Shown: positions 1-6,874 of the stretch, one piece after another
Numbering within the stretch: position 1 is the first letter of the stretch
Layout: every line of letters starts with the position of its first letter
Source of the DNA: Synergistaceae bacterium
GTDB lineage: Bacteria; Synergistota; Synergistia; Synergistales; Aminobacteriaceae
Length of the DNA stretch: 64,000 nt
NCBI GenBank assembly: GCA_018436725.1
Contig: JAHDKT010000078.1
Location: 1 to 64,000, forward strand
Direction of reading: 5' to 3'
Position numbers and translations under genes: made by a program
The notes under the pieces: model-generated
Told to the model about the DNA's origin: nothing
Seen by the model: the letters and a program-made list of their open reading frames with translations, nothing else
The model's database searches: none

Positions 1-1
1 C

Positions 2-424
2 GACAAGAGCATCGACCAGTACACCCGCTCCGGCTCGGCCCCCGGCAAGAGCTGCGCGATCGGCGAGATCCCCGTCGCCATCGGCTACCTGCACGATCTG
101 ATCAAGCTCAAGGTCGAGAACGCGCCCATCGAGATCGCCCTCCCCTCGGACGGCACCGGCTTCGAGACCGCGGCTCTCTCGCTTGTGAAGGACGGGCCCG
201 ATCCCGTCAACGCGAAGAAGCTCTACGACTGGATTCTGGGACAGACCGCAATGGACATCATCGCGAAGTGGTACGTCATCCCGCTCAGCTCGAAGGCCTC
301 TCCCGTCGACACCGGCTACTCCTTTGAGAAGATGACGCTCGTCGACCAGAACGACGTCTGGGACGCCGCGAACAAGGCCCGCCTGCTGGAACGGTGGAAC
401 AAGGAGATCGGCTCCGCCAGATAG
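2..424 (+). CDS. ABC transporter substrate-binding protein, iron(III)-type (C-terminal part)
   Basis: Only the last 140 residues are in the window; the start and signal peptide lie upstream. The frame is open from base 2 to TAG at 422-424. The segments GEIPVAIGYLHDL, IEIALPSDGTGFE and KWYVIPLSSKAS match the C-terminal lobe of periplasmic iron(III)/thiamine-type binding proteins (COG1840, AfuA/FbpA-like). Such proteins deliver ferric iron or a related ligand to an inner-membrane permease. The fused permease and ATPase that follow on the same strand support this. The exact ligand cannot be read from the fragment; polyamine or phosphonate ligands are less likely alternatives. Confidence 0.85.
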   Translation, partial: DKSIDQYTRSGSAPGKSCAIGEIPVAIGYLHDLIKLKVENAPIEIALPSDGTGFETAALSLVKDGPDPVNAKKLYDWILGQTAMDIIAKWYVIPLSSKASPVDTGYSFEKMTLVDQNDVWDAANKARLLERWNKEIGSAR

Positions 425-448
425 CACCCGCCTCGCTTATGAAAATAC

Positions 449-474
449 GAAGGGGCTCCCCCGGGGGCTCCTTC
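449..474 (+). other. Intercistronic hairpin between binding protein and permease
   Basis: GAAGG at 449-453 pairs with CCTTC at 470-474, with a self-complementary C5/G5 core between them, 25 bases after the binding-protein stop. It has only a weak T-rich tail. Stem-loops here often stabilise the 3' end of binding-protein mRNA so that it is made in excess of the permease; that role is inferred. Confidence 0.5.
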
Positions 475-513
475 GACTTTTCTTCACACACAAATGGAAA
501 GGAGGAGAGGATC

Positions 514-2715
514 ATTCCTTCAAAAAGGCGTATCTCTTTTTCCCTGTCCGTTCTTCTTTTCGCAACGCTTCTTTTCTGGATGAACAACGCGCTCACAGGC
601 TCCTTCCAGTCGCTTGCGGAGAACCACTACCGGAAATCCGCCGTCGCCGCGATGGGGTCCGTACCTTCGAGCGACGAAGCCGTCTCGGGATGGCTCCGTC
701 GAATCGCGCCCCCTTCGGGCGACTTCGCCCTGATCTTTCTTAAAGGTTTTCCCGAGGACGAGGAGGAAATGAAGATCTTCGCCGGCGCCCCCGAACTCGA
801 AGCATTCTTTGAAATGCACCGGGAAAGCGACGCCTTCCGCAGGGGGATCGAGAGCAGCATGTACGACGAGATCTTCCAGCCTGCGGAGCGTCTCGTGTTC
901 GCCGGAGATGAGCGGCGCATTCTCTTCGCTCCGGCCCACGACGGCGAAACGGGCGACGTGACCGGGACGGCGATCTTTCTCTTCGAGCCCGCTGGCTTCG
1001 ACAAGTTTCTCGTCCTCATGAGAGGGCTTTTCTTTCTCGCCCTCGTCATCTTCACCGCCGTCTTCGCCGTGGCAAGCTACAGCCGCGACCCCGTTCTCGG
1101 GTACGTCATTCTGGGGCTCTTCACCATCGTCGGCGTTTTCGTCGCCTACCCGCTCTTCGAGGCCGTCCGCCTCACATTCATACAGGACGGCAAGTTCACG
1201 CTCGACACGTGGAAGTCCATTCTGACCGCACGGCAGTACCTCACCGCCCTGCAGGGAAGCATCACGCTCGGCGTCTTCACCGCAACGGCCTCTACCATCG
1301 TCGGATTCCTCTTCGCCTTCGTCATCTCCAGGACCGGGGTCGGCGGGAAGAAGTTTTTCTCCGCCATGGCGACGCTCCCGATCATCTCCCCCCCCTTCTC
1401 CCTGACGCTCTCTATCATCCTCCTCTTCGGCAACAACGGCCTTATCACAAAGAGGATTCTCGCGCTCGAAGGGTTCAGCATCTACGGCCTCGGCGGGCTG
1501 ACGCTGGTGCAGACCATGGGAATGTTCCCCATCGCCTTCCTCACGATGATCGGCGTTCTGGAGGCGATCGACTCCACGCTGGAGGACGCGGCGATGAACC
1601 TCCGCGCCACCCGGTGGGAGACCTTCAGAACCGTCACCTTCCCGCTCGCGGTGCCCGGCCTTCTGAGCGCGTGGCTGCTCGTCTTCACGAACTCGCTCGC
1701 CGATTTCGCCAACCCGCTGATCCTCGCGGGGAGCTTCCGCGTGCTTTCGGTGGAGTCGTACATGGAGGTCACCGGGATGAACCGGCTCGGCCACGGCGCG
1801 GCGCTCTCGCTGCTCCTTCTGCTGCCGACCCTCTCGGCGTTCCTCGTTCAGCGCTACTGGGTGAGCAGGAAGTCGTACGTCACCGTCACGGGCAAACCGT
1901 CCGGGAGGATGACCGATCTCGTCTCCCCGGGACTGAAAAGAATCCTCGTCGCGCTGATGTGCCTCATCGTCCTCTTCCTGCTGAGCCTCTACGGCACGAT
2001 CATCGCCGGGTGCTTCGTGAAGAACTGGGGCATAGACTACTCCTTCAGCCTTGAGAACATCCGCGAGGCCTTCCAGCGCGGATGGAGCGTCCTGCTCGAC
2101 ACCCTGACGCTCGCCGGGGCGGCTACGCCCATCGCGGGCCTTCTCGCCATGATCGCCGCCCTCGTGCTCGCCAGAAAGAGATTCCCGGGCAAGCGCCTGC
2201 TCGACATGCTGATCCTGACGCCCTTCGCCCTCCCCGGAACTCTGGTCGGCATCAGCTACATCCTCGCCTTCAACAAGGCGCCGCTCATCCTCGTGGGGAC
2301 CGGCGCCATCATCGTCGTCAACTACGTCATACGGGAGCTTCCCGTCGGCGTCGAGGCGGGCATCGCCTCGCTGAAACAGATCGACCCGTCGATCGAGGAG
2401 GCCGCAGCGGACCTCGGGGCCGACACGCCCACGATCTTCCGCACCATCGTCCTCCCGCTCATCAGGCCCGCGTTCATTTCCAGCCTCTCGTACACCTTCG
2501 TCCGCTCCATGACGGCGGTCAGCGCGGTCATCTTCCTGATCTCCGCCAGATGGTACCATCTCACCGTCCTGATCTACAACTTCTCGGAAAACCTGCGCTT
2601 CGGCCTGGCCAGCGTCCTGGCGAGCACGCTCATCGTCATCGTGCTGCTGACGTTCGGCCTCCTTCGTCTTCTGGTTCGGAAGAACGAAAACCTCGCGAAG
2701 ACCATGAGTCTCTAA
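514..2715 (+). CDS. Fused two-domain ABC permease, iron-type, with N-terminal extracytoplasmic domain
   Basis: This membrane component (about 733 residues) carries two permease halves in one chain, like FbpB/AfuB. Two EAA loops are visible, near residues 358 (EDAAMNLRATRWE) and 627 (EEAAADLGADTPT), each followed by an FPLAVPG/LPLIRPA-like turn. A first membrane segment (about 7-22) is followed by a hydrophilic domain of roughly 140 residues before the next membrane segment; that insert is not usual for FbpB. The start is unusual. The only well-placed ribosome site (GGAGG at 501-505) is followed 8 bases later by ATT at 514, or 5 bases later by ATC at 511, with no ATG, GTG or TTG in position. 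The in-frame ATG at 394 lies inside the upstream gene and has no ribosome site. Followed at 12 bases by its ATPase. Confidence 0.85.
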   Translation: MPSKRRISFSLSVLLFATLLFWMNNALTGSFQSLAENHYRKSAVAAMGSVPSSDEAVSGWLRRIAPPSGDFALIFLKGFPEDEEEMKIFAGAPELEAFFEMHRESDAFRRGIESSMYDEIFQPAERLVFAGDERRILFAPAHDGETGDVTGTAIFLFEPAGFDKFLVLMRGLFFLALVIFTAVFAVASYSRDPVLGYVILGLFTIVGVFVAYPLFEAVRLTFIQDGKFTLDTWKSILTARQYLTALQGSITLGVFTATASTIVGFLFAFVISRTGVGGKKFFSAMATLPIISPPFSLTLSIILLFGNNGLITKRILALEGFSIYGLGGLTLVQTMGMFPIAFLTMIGVLEAIDSTLEDAAMNLRATRWETFRTVTFPLAVPGLLSAWLLVFTNSLADFANPLILAGSFRVLSVESYMEVTGMNRLGHGAALSLLLLLPTLSAFLVQRYWVSRKSYVTVTGKPSGRMTDLVSPGLKRILVALMCLIVLFLLSLYGTIIAGCFVKNWGIDYSFSLENIREAFQRGWSVLLDTLTLAGAATPIAGLLAMIAALVLARKRFPGKRLLDMLILTPFALPGTLVGISYILAFNKAPLILVGTGAIIVVNYVIRELPVGVEAGIASLKQIDPSIEEAAADLGADTPTIFRTIVLPLIRPAFISSLSYTFVRSMTAVSAVIFLISARWYHLTVLIYNFSENLRFGLASVLASTLIVIVLLTFGLLRLLVRKNENLAKTMSL

Positions 2716-2727
2716 GGTGGGATTGTT

Positions 2728-3828
2728 ATGAGCATCCAATCGAAATCGGTCACCCTCGAACACGTGCGCAAGATATTCAAGGACCCGCAGTCGGGAAAGG
2801 ACGTGCATGCGGTCGACGGCGCGGACTTCGTCATCGCCCCCGGAGAGCTGGTGACGCTGCTCGGCCCGTCGGGGTGCGGCAAGACGACGACGCTCCGCAT
2901 GATCGCGGGCTTTGAACTGCCGACGACGGGGAAGATTCGCATCGGCGCGGAAGACATCACTTTCCTTCCTCCGAATAAACGGGATACGGCGATGGTCTTC
3001 CAGAGCTACGGACTCTTCCCGCACATGAACGTCTTCGACAACGTGGCCTACGGGCTGCGTCTGCGAAAGATGCCCGAGAAAGAGATTTCGGAGAAGGTCA
3101 TGCGCTTTCTCGGCATGGTGGGGCTCGACGCGCTCGCGAAGCGTCCTCCCTCCCGCCTCTCCGGAGGGCAGCAGCAGCGCGTGGCCCTTGCGCGTTCCCT
3201 CATCGTGGAGCCCGCCGTCCTGCTGCTCGACGAGCCGCTCTCCAACCTCGACGCGCTGCTCCGCGAGCAGATGCGCGTGGAGATCCGCCGCATTCAGAAG
3301 TCGCTCGGGATCACTGCGGCCTACGTCACTCACGACCGTGTGGAGGCGATGAGCCTCTCCGACAGGATCATCGTCATGAACAAGGGGAAGATCGTGCAGA
3401 TCGGCACCCCGCCCCAGGTCTACCGCGACCCGGTGGACGCCTTCGTCGCCGGGTTCATCGGCAAGGTGGCCTTCTTCCCCGCCGAGGTGCGGGGCATCGA
3501 CGAAGTCTGCACGGTCGACGTCAGGGGAAAGACGTTCCGACTTCCGCGCTTCTCGGAAGAGCTGAAAGGCGCGCTGCGCGCCCTCGTCATGTGCCGCCCC
3601 GAGTCGCTGACGCTGCTGCCCCCGGGCGAGGGCATTCTCGACGGCCGCATCGTCACCAACGTCTATCTCGGTCACAGCATCGAGTCGTTCGTCGCCACCG
3701 AGATGGGAGAGATCCTCGTGCAAGTGGACAACCCCGATGCCCGGCGCATCTTCGCGGAGGGAGAACCTGTCTCCGTTTCGTTCATCCCCGAGCTGACGAA
3801 GGCCCTGCCTGCGGAGAACGACGAATGA
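2728..3828 (+). CDS. ABC transporter ATP-binding protein, FbpC/PotA type
   Basis: The ATPase subunit of the iron-type importer (366 residues) powers uptake from the cytoplasmic face. Walker A GPSGCGKTT is near residue 47, the Q-loop is in VFQSYGLFPHM, the signature LSGGQQQRVALARS near 143, Walker B LLLDEPLSNLD near 165, and the switch histidine in YVTHDRVEAMS. Residues after about 240 form the regulatory TOBE-type tail usual for the ferric, spermidine and sulfate importers. It lies 12 bases after the permease, and its TGA overlaps the ATG of the next gene (ATGA at 3825-3828). The family is certain; the substrate is inferred from the neighbours. Confidence 0.93.
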   Translation: MSIQSKSVTLEHVRKIFKDPQSGKDVHAVDGADFVIAPGELVTLLGPSGCGKTTTLRMIAGFELPTTGKIRIGAEDITFLPPNKRDTAMVFQSYGLFPHMNVFDNVAYGLRLRKMPEKEISEKVMRFLGMVGLDALAKRPPSRLSGGQQQRVALARSLIVEPAVLLLDEPLSNLDALLREQMRVEIRRIQKSLGITAAYVTHDRVEAMSLSDRIIVMNKGKIVQIGTPPQVYRDPVDAFVAGFIGKVAFFPAEVRGIDEVCTVDVRGKTFRLPRFSEELKGALRALVMCRPESLTLLPPGEGILDGRIVTNVYLGHSIESFVATEMGEILVQVDNPDARRIFAEGEPVSVSFIPELTKALPAENDE

Positions 3829-4157
3829 CGACATCGTACGTCAAGGTCGAGGTCTATATTCCCGAGGAGTATGTTCCCGACCTGCGGGAGAGCCTGAACG
3901 AAGGAGGCTGTTTGAGGGAGGGCGCGTACGACAGCGTGATGGCGGTCCATAAGGTCACAGGGAGCTGGCGGCCTTTGGAAGGGGCTCGCCCCTTCGAAGG
4001 CAGAATCGGGGAGCTGTGCACCTCCGAGGAGGTCAAAGCCGAGTTCCGCTGCCGAAGGGGGGACATCGGGGACGTCGAACGGATCGTCCGGTCGATCCAT
4101 CCTTACGAAGTCCCTGTGATCAACTTCATTCCGCTCCTGGATCCGCAGCAACCGTAA
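3825..4157 (+). CDS. Small NIF3-C-terminal/CutA-like protein
   Basis: The product is 110 residues. Its start ATG overlaps the stop of the ATPase gene by four bases, so translation is likely coupled. YVKVEVYIPEEYV at the start and IHPYEVPVINFIPL at the end resemble the PII/CutA-like ferredoxin fold inserted in or fused to NIF3 (YqfO) proteins, where HPYEVPV is typical. Free-standing forms exist but their role is unknown; a metal-linked or regulatory partner of the transporter is one guess from position. It ends the operon, directly before a strong terminator. Confidence 0.7.
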   Translation: MTTSYVKVEVYIPEEYVPDLRESLNEGGCLREGAYDSVMAVHKVTGSWRPLEGARPFEGRIGELCTSEEVKAEFRCRRGDIGDVERIVRSIHPYEVPVINFIPLLDPQQP

Positions 4158-4162
4158 ACTGG

Positions 4163-4212
4163 AAAAAACGAAAAGAGAGCCTCCGAATAGGGATGCTCTC
4201 TTTTCGTTTTTT
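4163..4212. terminator. Bidirectional rho-independent terminator
   Basis: An 18-bp perfect inverted repeat (AAAAAACGAAAAGAGAGC at 4163-4180 with its complement at 4195-4212) gives T-runs on both strands. It can end the iron ABC operon (+) and the convergent DUF1254 gene (-). Confidence 0.93.
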
Positions 4213-4218
4213 CTGCAT

Positions 4219-5613
4219 TCAGCGGACTTTTCTCAGTGCGGGCGGCACGTAGTGCGGTGGAACCGCCCCCTCCTTCGGCAGGTACATCCTCAGCGTCAGG
4301 GAGAAGAGACCGTCCGGCGCGGGAAGCCAGTTTCCCTCCGCGCCCCCTCCCGGCGAGTCCTTCCGGATATGAATCGTCAGCGCCCCGTCGCCGCGAAAAA
4401 CAAGAGAAGAGCTTCTGCTTCCCAGCGCGTAACGGTTCAACGGATTGGGGACCAGATTCTGCCCCGGCAGGGCATACATTGTGATGGACCAGAAGGCGTC
4501 GACCGGCGGCAGTTCGTCCTTCCCGAAGACGAGGGCATAGGAGTGTCTGGACGCATCGAGAGGATCTCCGTCCGCATCCAGATTCGCCGTAAGATACGAA
4601 ACTTCTTCCGGGTCGGCGCCGTAGAGCATTTCCTTTGCCGCTCCGGCTCGGACGAGATACAGCCCCTGCATCCGCTCTCTGTTGCCGAAGACGCGTCTGA
4701 AGAGCGTCCAGCCGTTCCGCTCCTCGTGGAGCAGAGTCAGCGATTCCCCGATCTGCTCGAGGGCAGACACGACGCCGTCGTCGACAGCATCGCGGATCCT
4801 CCGGTTGAAATCGTTCGCGTTGAAATGGAAGGAGGGACCGATTCCCACAAGGCCGAAACGATCGAACATGGATTCCTCGGAAGGGTGCGTTTTCGTCTGT
4901 CCCATCAGGAAGTTAAGATAGGAGATAAAATGCACGGAATCCGCAGCGATCTTCATGTACAGCGGAAACGTCTCGGAAGGGGGCGTCTCGGGAGCCGGAG
5001 TACCAAGGTATCCGCTCAGCGGCTGAAGCGAGTACCTCCGCTGGAGCGCCCTTACCCTCTCCAGGTCCTCAGGACCGTCGAGCGCGGTCCGGCCGATACA
5101 GAAGACGAAATTACCCTCCGACTGAAAGACGGAATCGACGCCCCCGGGCTTCTTTCCGTTCCACTCTGGACCGGCGATCAGGAACACTCCTCCGGAAGAA
5201 CCGACCGAGCGCGTGCCGACATAGGCGAAGTTGCTCGTGTACATGTCGACGAACTGGAAAGAAAAATAACGATCGGAAACGGGCGGCACCGTGAGCACCA
5301 TCGGCTCGGCCCGGAGATCGAGCCACGCCGTCGAGGAGAGCGTATCGTTATGGGGCCGAAGCACATCGACATCCTCCGGGCCGAGAAGGTTCTCCGCATG
5401 GATGAATTTGTTGAAGCTCCCCGAGGTGATGGCATGCACCTGCATCATCCTGTAGTTCTCAAGCATCGGGTACGCGAATATGTACGCTTCTTCAGCGATG
5501 GCGCGCGCTTCTTCGTAGCTGTTCGTCCTGCCGGAAAGGGAGCACCCGGACAGAGGCAGGATGAAAATCGCGATCAGAAACCAGTTCCAGAAAATGCGTC
5601 TCGTGCGCTCCAC
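4219..5613 (-). CDS. DUF1254/DUF1214 domain lipoprotein
   Basis: The protein has about 464 residues and a lipoprotein signal: a hydrophobic stretch ending LPLSGC gives a lipobox with the modified cysteine near residue 24. It is probably anchored at the cell envelope. The N-terminal half (AYIFAYPMLENYRMM, then a substrate-pocket-like region) fits DUF1254. The C-terminal part (FWSITMYALPGQN, NRYALGSRS, NWLPAPDGLFSLTLRMY) fits DUF1214. These domains occur together in many bacteria without a settled biochemical function. GTG at 5613 is chosen because AAAGGAG sits 8 bases upstream; a TTG at 5634 is possible but lacks such a site. It appears to be monocistronic. Confidence 0.85.
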   Translation of the reverse strand: MERTRRIFWNWFLIAIFILPLSGCSLSGRTNSYEEARAIAEEAYIFAYPMLENYRMMQVHAITSGSFNKFIHAENLLGPEDVDVLRPHNDTLSSTAWLDLRAEPMVLTVPPVSDRYFSFQFVDMYTSNFAYVGTRSVGSSGGVFLIAGPEWNGKKPGGVDSVFQSEGNFVFCIGRTALDGPEDLERVRALQRRYSLQPLSGYLGTPAPETPPSETFPLYMKIAADSVHFISYLNFLMGQTKTHPSEESMFDRFGLVGIGPSFHFNANDFNRRIRDAVDDGVVSALEQIGESLTLLHEERNGWTLFRRVFGNRERMQGLYLVRAGAAKEMLYGADPEEVSYLTANLDADGDPLDASRHSYALVFGKDELPPVDAFWSITMYALPGQNLVPNPLNRYALGSRSSSLVFRGDGALTIHIRKDSPGGGAEGNWLPAPDGLFSLTLRMYLPKEGAVPPHYVPPALRKVR

Positions 5614-5643
5614 GACCGTTGCTCCTTTCTGCAAGCTGCTGTC

Positions 5644-5665
5644 GGGAGGATTCGAACATCCTCCC
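5644..5665 (-). promoter_or_regulatory. Leader hairpin of the DUF1254 gene
   Basis: A perfect 8-bp inverted repeat (GGGAGGAT at 5644-5651 with ATCCTCCC at 5658-5665) surrounds a 6-base loop. It lies about 30 bases upstream of the GTG start, between the predicted promoter and the ribosome site. It superficially resembles a tRNA T-arm but no tRNA body is attached. A role in mRNA stability or translation is possible. Confidence 0.55.
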
Positions 5666-5693
5666 CGGTCAGTAAAACTACGTATCGTAAAGC

Positions 5694-5722
5694 ATTGTAC
5701 CAGAAAACCCCGCGAATGGGAA
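5694..5722 (-). promoter_or_regulatory. Candidate extended -10 promoter for the DUF1254 gene
   Basis: On the minus strand TACAAT (5694-5699) is preceded by TGG, an extended -10 arrangement, and TTCCCA (5717-5722) stands 17 bases upstream as a poor -35. Confidence 0.4.
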
Positions 5723-5805
5723 AGGTTGGAAAAATTTTATTTTTTCATTTCTCCCGAATTCACTCGTCGCTTTGAACGTCCTAGTTCATCGAGGATGAAT
5801 ACTGA

Positions 5806-5820
5806 ATACATACCATGTAT
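5806..5820. promoter_or_regulatory. Operator-like palindrome upstream of the VOC-TTT promoter
   Basis: ATACAT-ACC-ATGTAT is a perfect 6-bp inverted repeat with a 3-base centre, ending 14 bases before the -35 box. Similar A/T-rich palindromes with short centres sit at three other promoters here (12669, 16513, 26137), suggesting a shared regulator. Confidence 0.5.
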
Positions 5821-5834
5821 CATATATTTTATAC

Positions 5835-5862
5835 TTGACAAAACCATCCTCTCTGCTATGCT
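5835..5862 (+). promoter_or_regulatory. Sigma-70-type promoter for the VOC-TTT operon
   Basis: TTGACA (5835-5840), a perfect -35, is followed after 16 bases by TATGCT (5857-5862). The first gene begins 65 bases downstream. Confidence 0.7.
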
Positions 5863-5927
5863 GATAATAAAGGACGGTTCTACGGTCCCGAAGGCGGCAG
5901 CGACCGTCATCACAAGGGGGGAATTCC

Positions 5928-6341
5928 GTGATCACCCAGATAGACCATATCGAAATCATCGTACGGGATGTGCATGAGCACGTGGAATTTTATCAGAAGC
6001 TCGGGTTCAAACTGCTCGGATGGACCGACCACCACGGCGGTTCCGCCGAGTTGCAACTTCCCGGCCCCAATCAGCCGATACTCGAACTGCATTCGGTCAT
6101 CGACGAGGAGAATATCGGAGTCAACCATATCGCCTTCAAAACCGACGATCTGATGAAGACATACGACAACCTTAAGGAAAAAGGAATAGAATTCAGCAAC
6201 GAACCGTACAGGAACCGCCATACGGGTCGCGGCAACGTACGGCTCCGAGACCCGGACGGTTGGCGGCTCCAGATGTGCGACGGCACACGAAGAGAACCGG
6301 AAAAAGGGGTTCCCGAGTCGGAAGTCAAGGATACGTTTTGA
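5928..6341 (+). CDS. VOC family (glyoxalase/dioxygenase fold) protein
   Basis: The product is 137 residues, starting at GTG 5928 after an AAGGGGGG site. The N-terminal QIDHIEIIVRDVHEHVEFYQKLGF and the second-half GVNHIAFKTDDL and RDPDGWRLQMCD show the paired beta-alpha-beta-beta-beta modules of the vicinal-oxygen-chelate fold. Such proteins bind a divalent metal and act as lyases, isomerases, epimerases or dioxygenases. The usual final metal-ligand glutamate appears as glutamine (LQM), so the activity may differ from glyoxalase I. It is the first gene of the TTT operon, 22 bases before tctB, and may process the imported compound. Confidence 0.85.
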   Translation: MITQIDHIEIIVRDVHEHVEFYQKLGFKLLGWTDHHGGSAELQLPGPNQPILELHSVIDEENIGVNHIAFKTDDLMKTYDNLKEKGIEFSNEPYRNRHTGRGNVRLRDPDGWRLQMCDGTRREPEKGVPESEVKDTF

Positions 6342-6363
6342 TCCGGTTCCCCGGTCCGACGTC

Positions 6364-6831
6364 ATGTTGACGAAAAATCCGTCCACTGCGCTGGGTTCGG
6401 CGACCATTCTCTTCAGCGTCGGAGTTCTTTTTCTCGTCTCCGGATTCTCCGACGCCGCGGAATCGTTCCGTGCGCTTTCACCGAAGGTCTTTCCGGAATT
6501 CATGGGCTACGCGCTGCTCTTCCTGGGCGCCGTGATCTTCTTGCAGGGGGTGCGAAGCGCCCCTGCTCCGCTGTTCGACCCGCTCCCCTCGAGCGGAGCG
6601 GTTCTTCGGGCCGTTGCGTTTATTCTGCTCACGGGGGGCCATCTCGCGCTTCTCCCGAAGATAGGCTTTCTCGCCGCGTCCGTCCTTTTCATGGCGTCCT
6701 CCCAGTTGCTTCTGGGAGAACGGCGCCTCTTCATCACGCTCCTCCGGACCGGGCTCCTCGTCTTCGCGACGCACTACCTCTTCTCCACAATGCTGCGCGT
6801 CCCTCTTCCGAGGGGCCCCTGGGGGTTTTGA
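6364..6831 (+). CDS. tctB: Tripartite tricarboxylate transporter small membrane subunit, TctB family
   Basis: The 155-residue protein has about four hydrophobic segments (near residues 10-30, 40-60, 80-100 and 115-145) and little else, typical of the small subunit of TTT carriers. TctB sits in the inner membrane with TctA and the binding protein TctC, and the set imports carboxylates using an ion gradient. Assignment rests on size, topology and position directly before a clear tctA. The start ATG at 6364 follows the VOC gene by 22 bases. Confidence 0.85.
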   Translation: MLTKNPSTALGSATILFSVGVLFLVSGFSDAAESFRALSPKVFPEFMGYALLFLGAVIFLQGVRSAPAPLFDPLPSSGAVLRAVAFILLTGGHLALLPKIGFLAASVLFMASSQLLLGERRLFITLLRTGLLVFATHYLFSTMLRVPLPRGPWGF

Positions 6832-6874
6832 TCATGTTTCCCATGAAGCGCAGCGCTCGAAAGGGTGACAAAAA

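Larger units (their letters stand above)
5614..5927. other. Divergent regulatory region between the DUF1254 gene and the VOC-TTT operon
   Basis: This 314-base stretch holds no credible gene. It contains an 8-bp hairpin in the leader of the leftward gene, a leftward extended -10 promoter, an AT-rich centre (about 5720-5760), a palindrome at 5806-5820 and a rightward promoter at 5835-5862. These are listed separately. Confidence 0.7.

Noticed and set aside
394..513. Extending the permease to ATG at 394.
   Set aside because: This start lies inside the binding-protein gene in another frame, lacks a ribosome site and would place a hydrophilic tail before the first membrane segment.
520..3834. A 1104-codon open frame on the minus strand.
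   Set aside because: It is antisense to the permease and ATPase genes, whose motifs are unmistakable. The composition (D/E/R/G-rich, no domain) is that of a shadow frame in GC-rich sequence.
5641..5670. A tRNA T-arm-like string (GTTCGAATCC on the minus strand).
   Set aside because: It is an 8-bp perfect hairpin; no acceptor, D-arm or anticodon arm can be built from the flanking bases.
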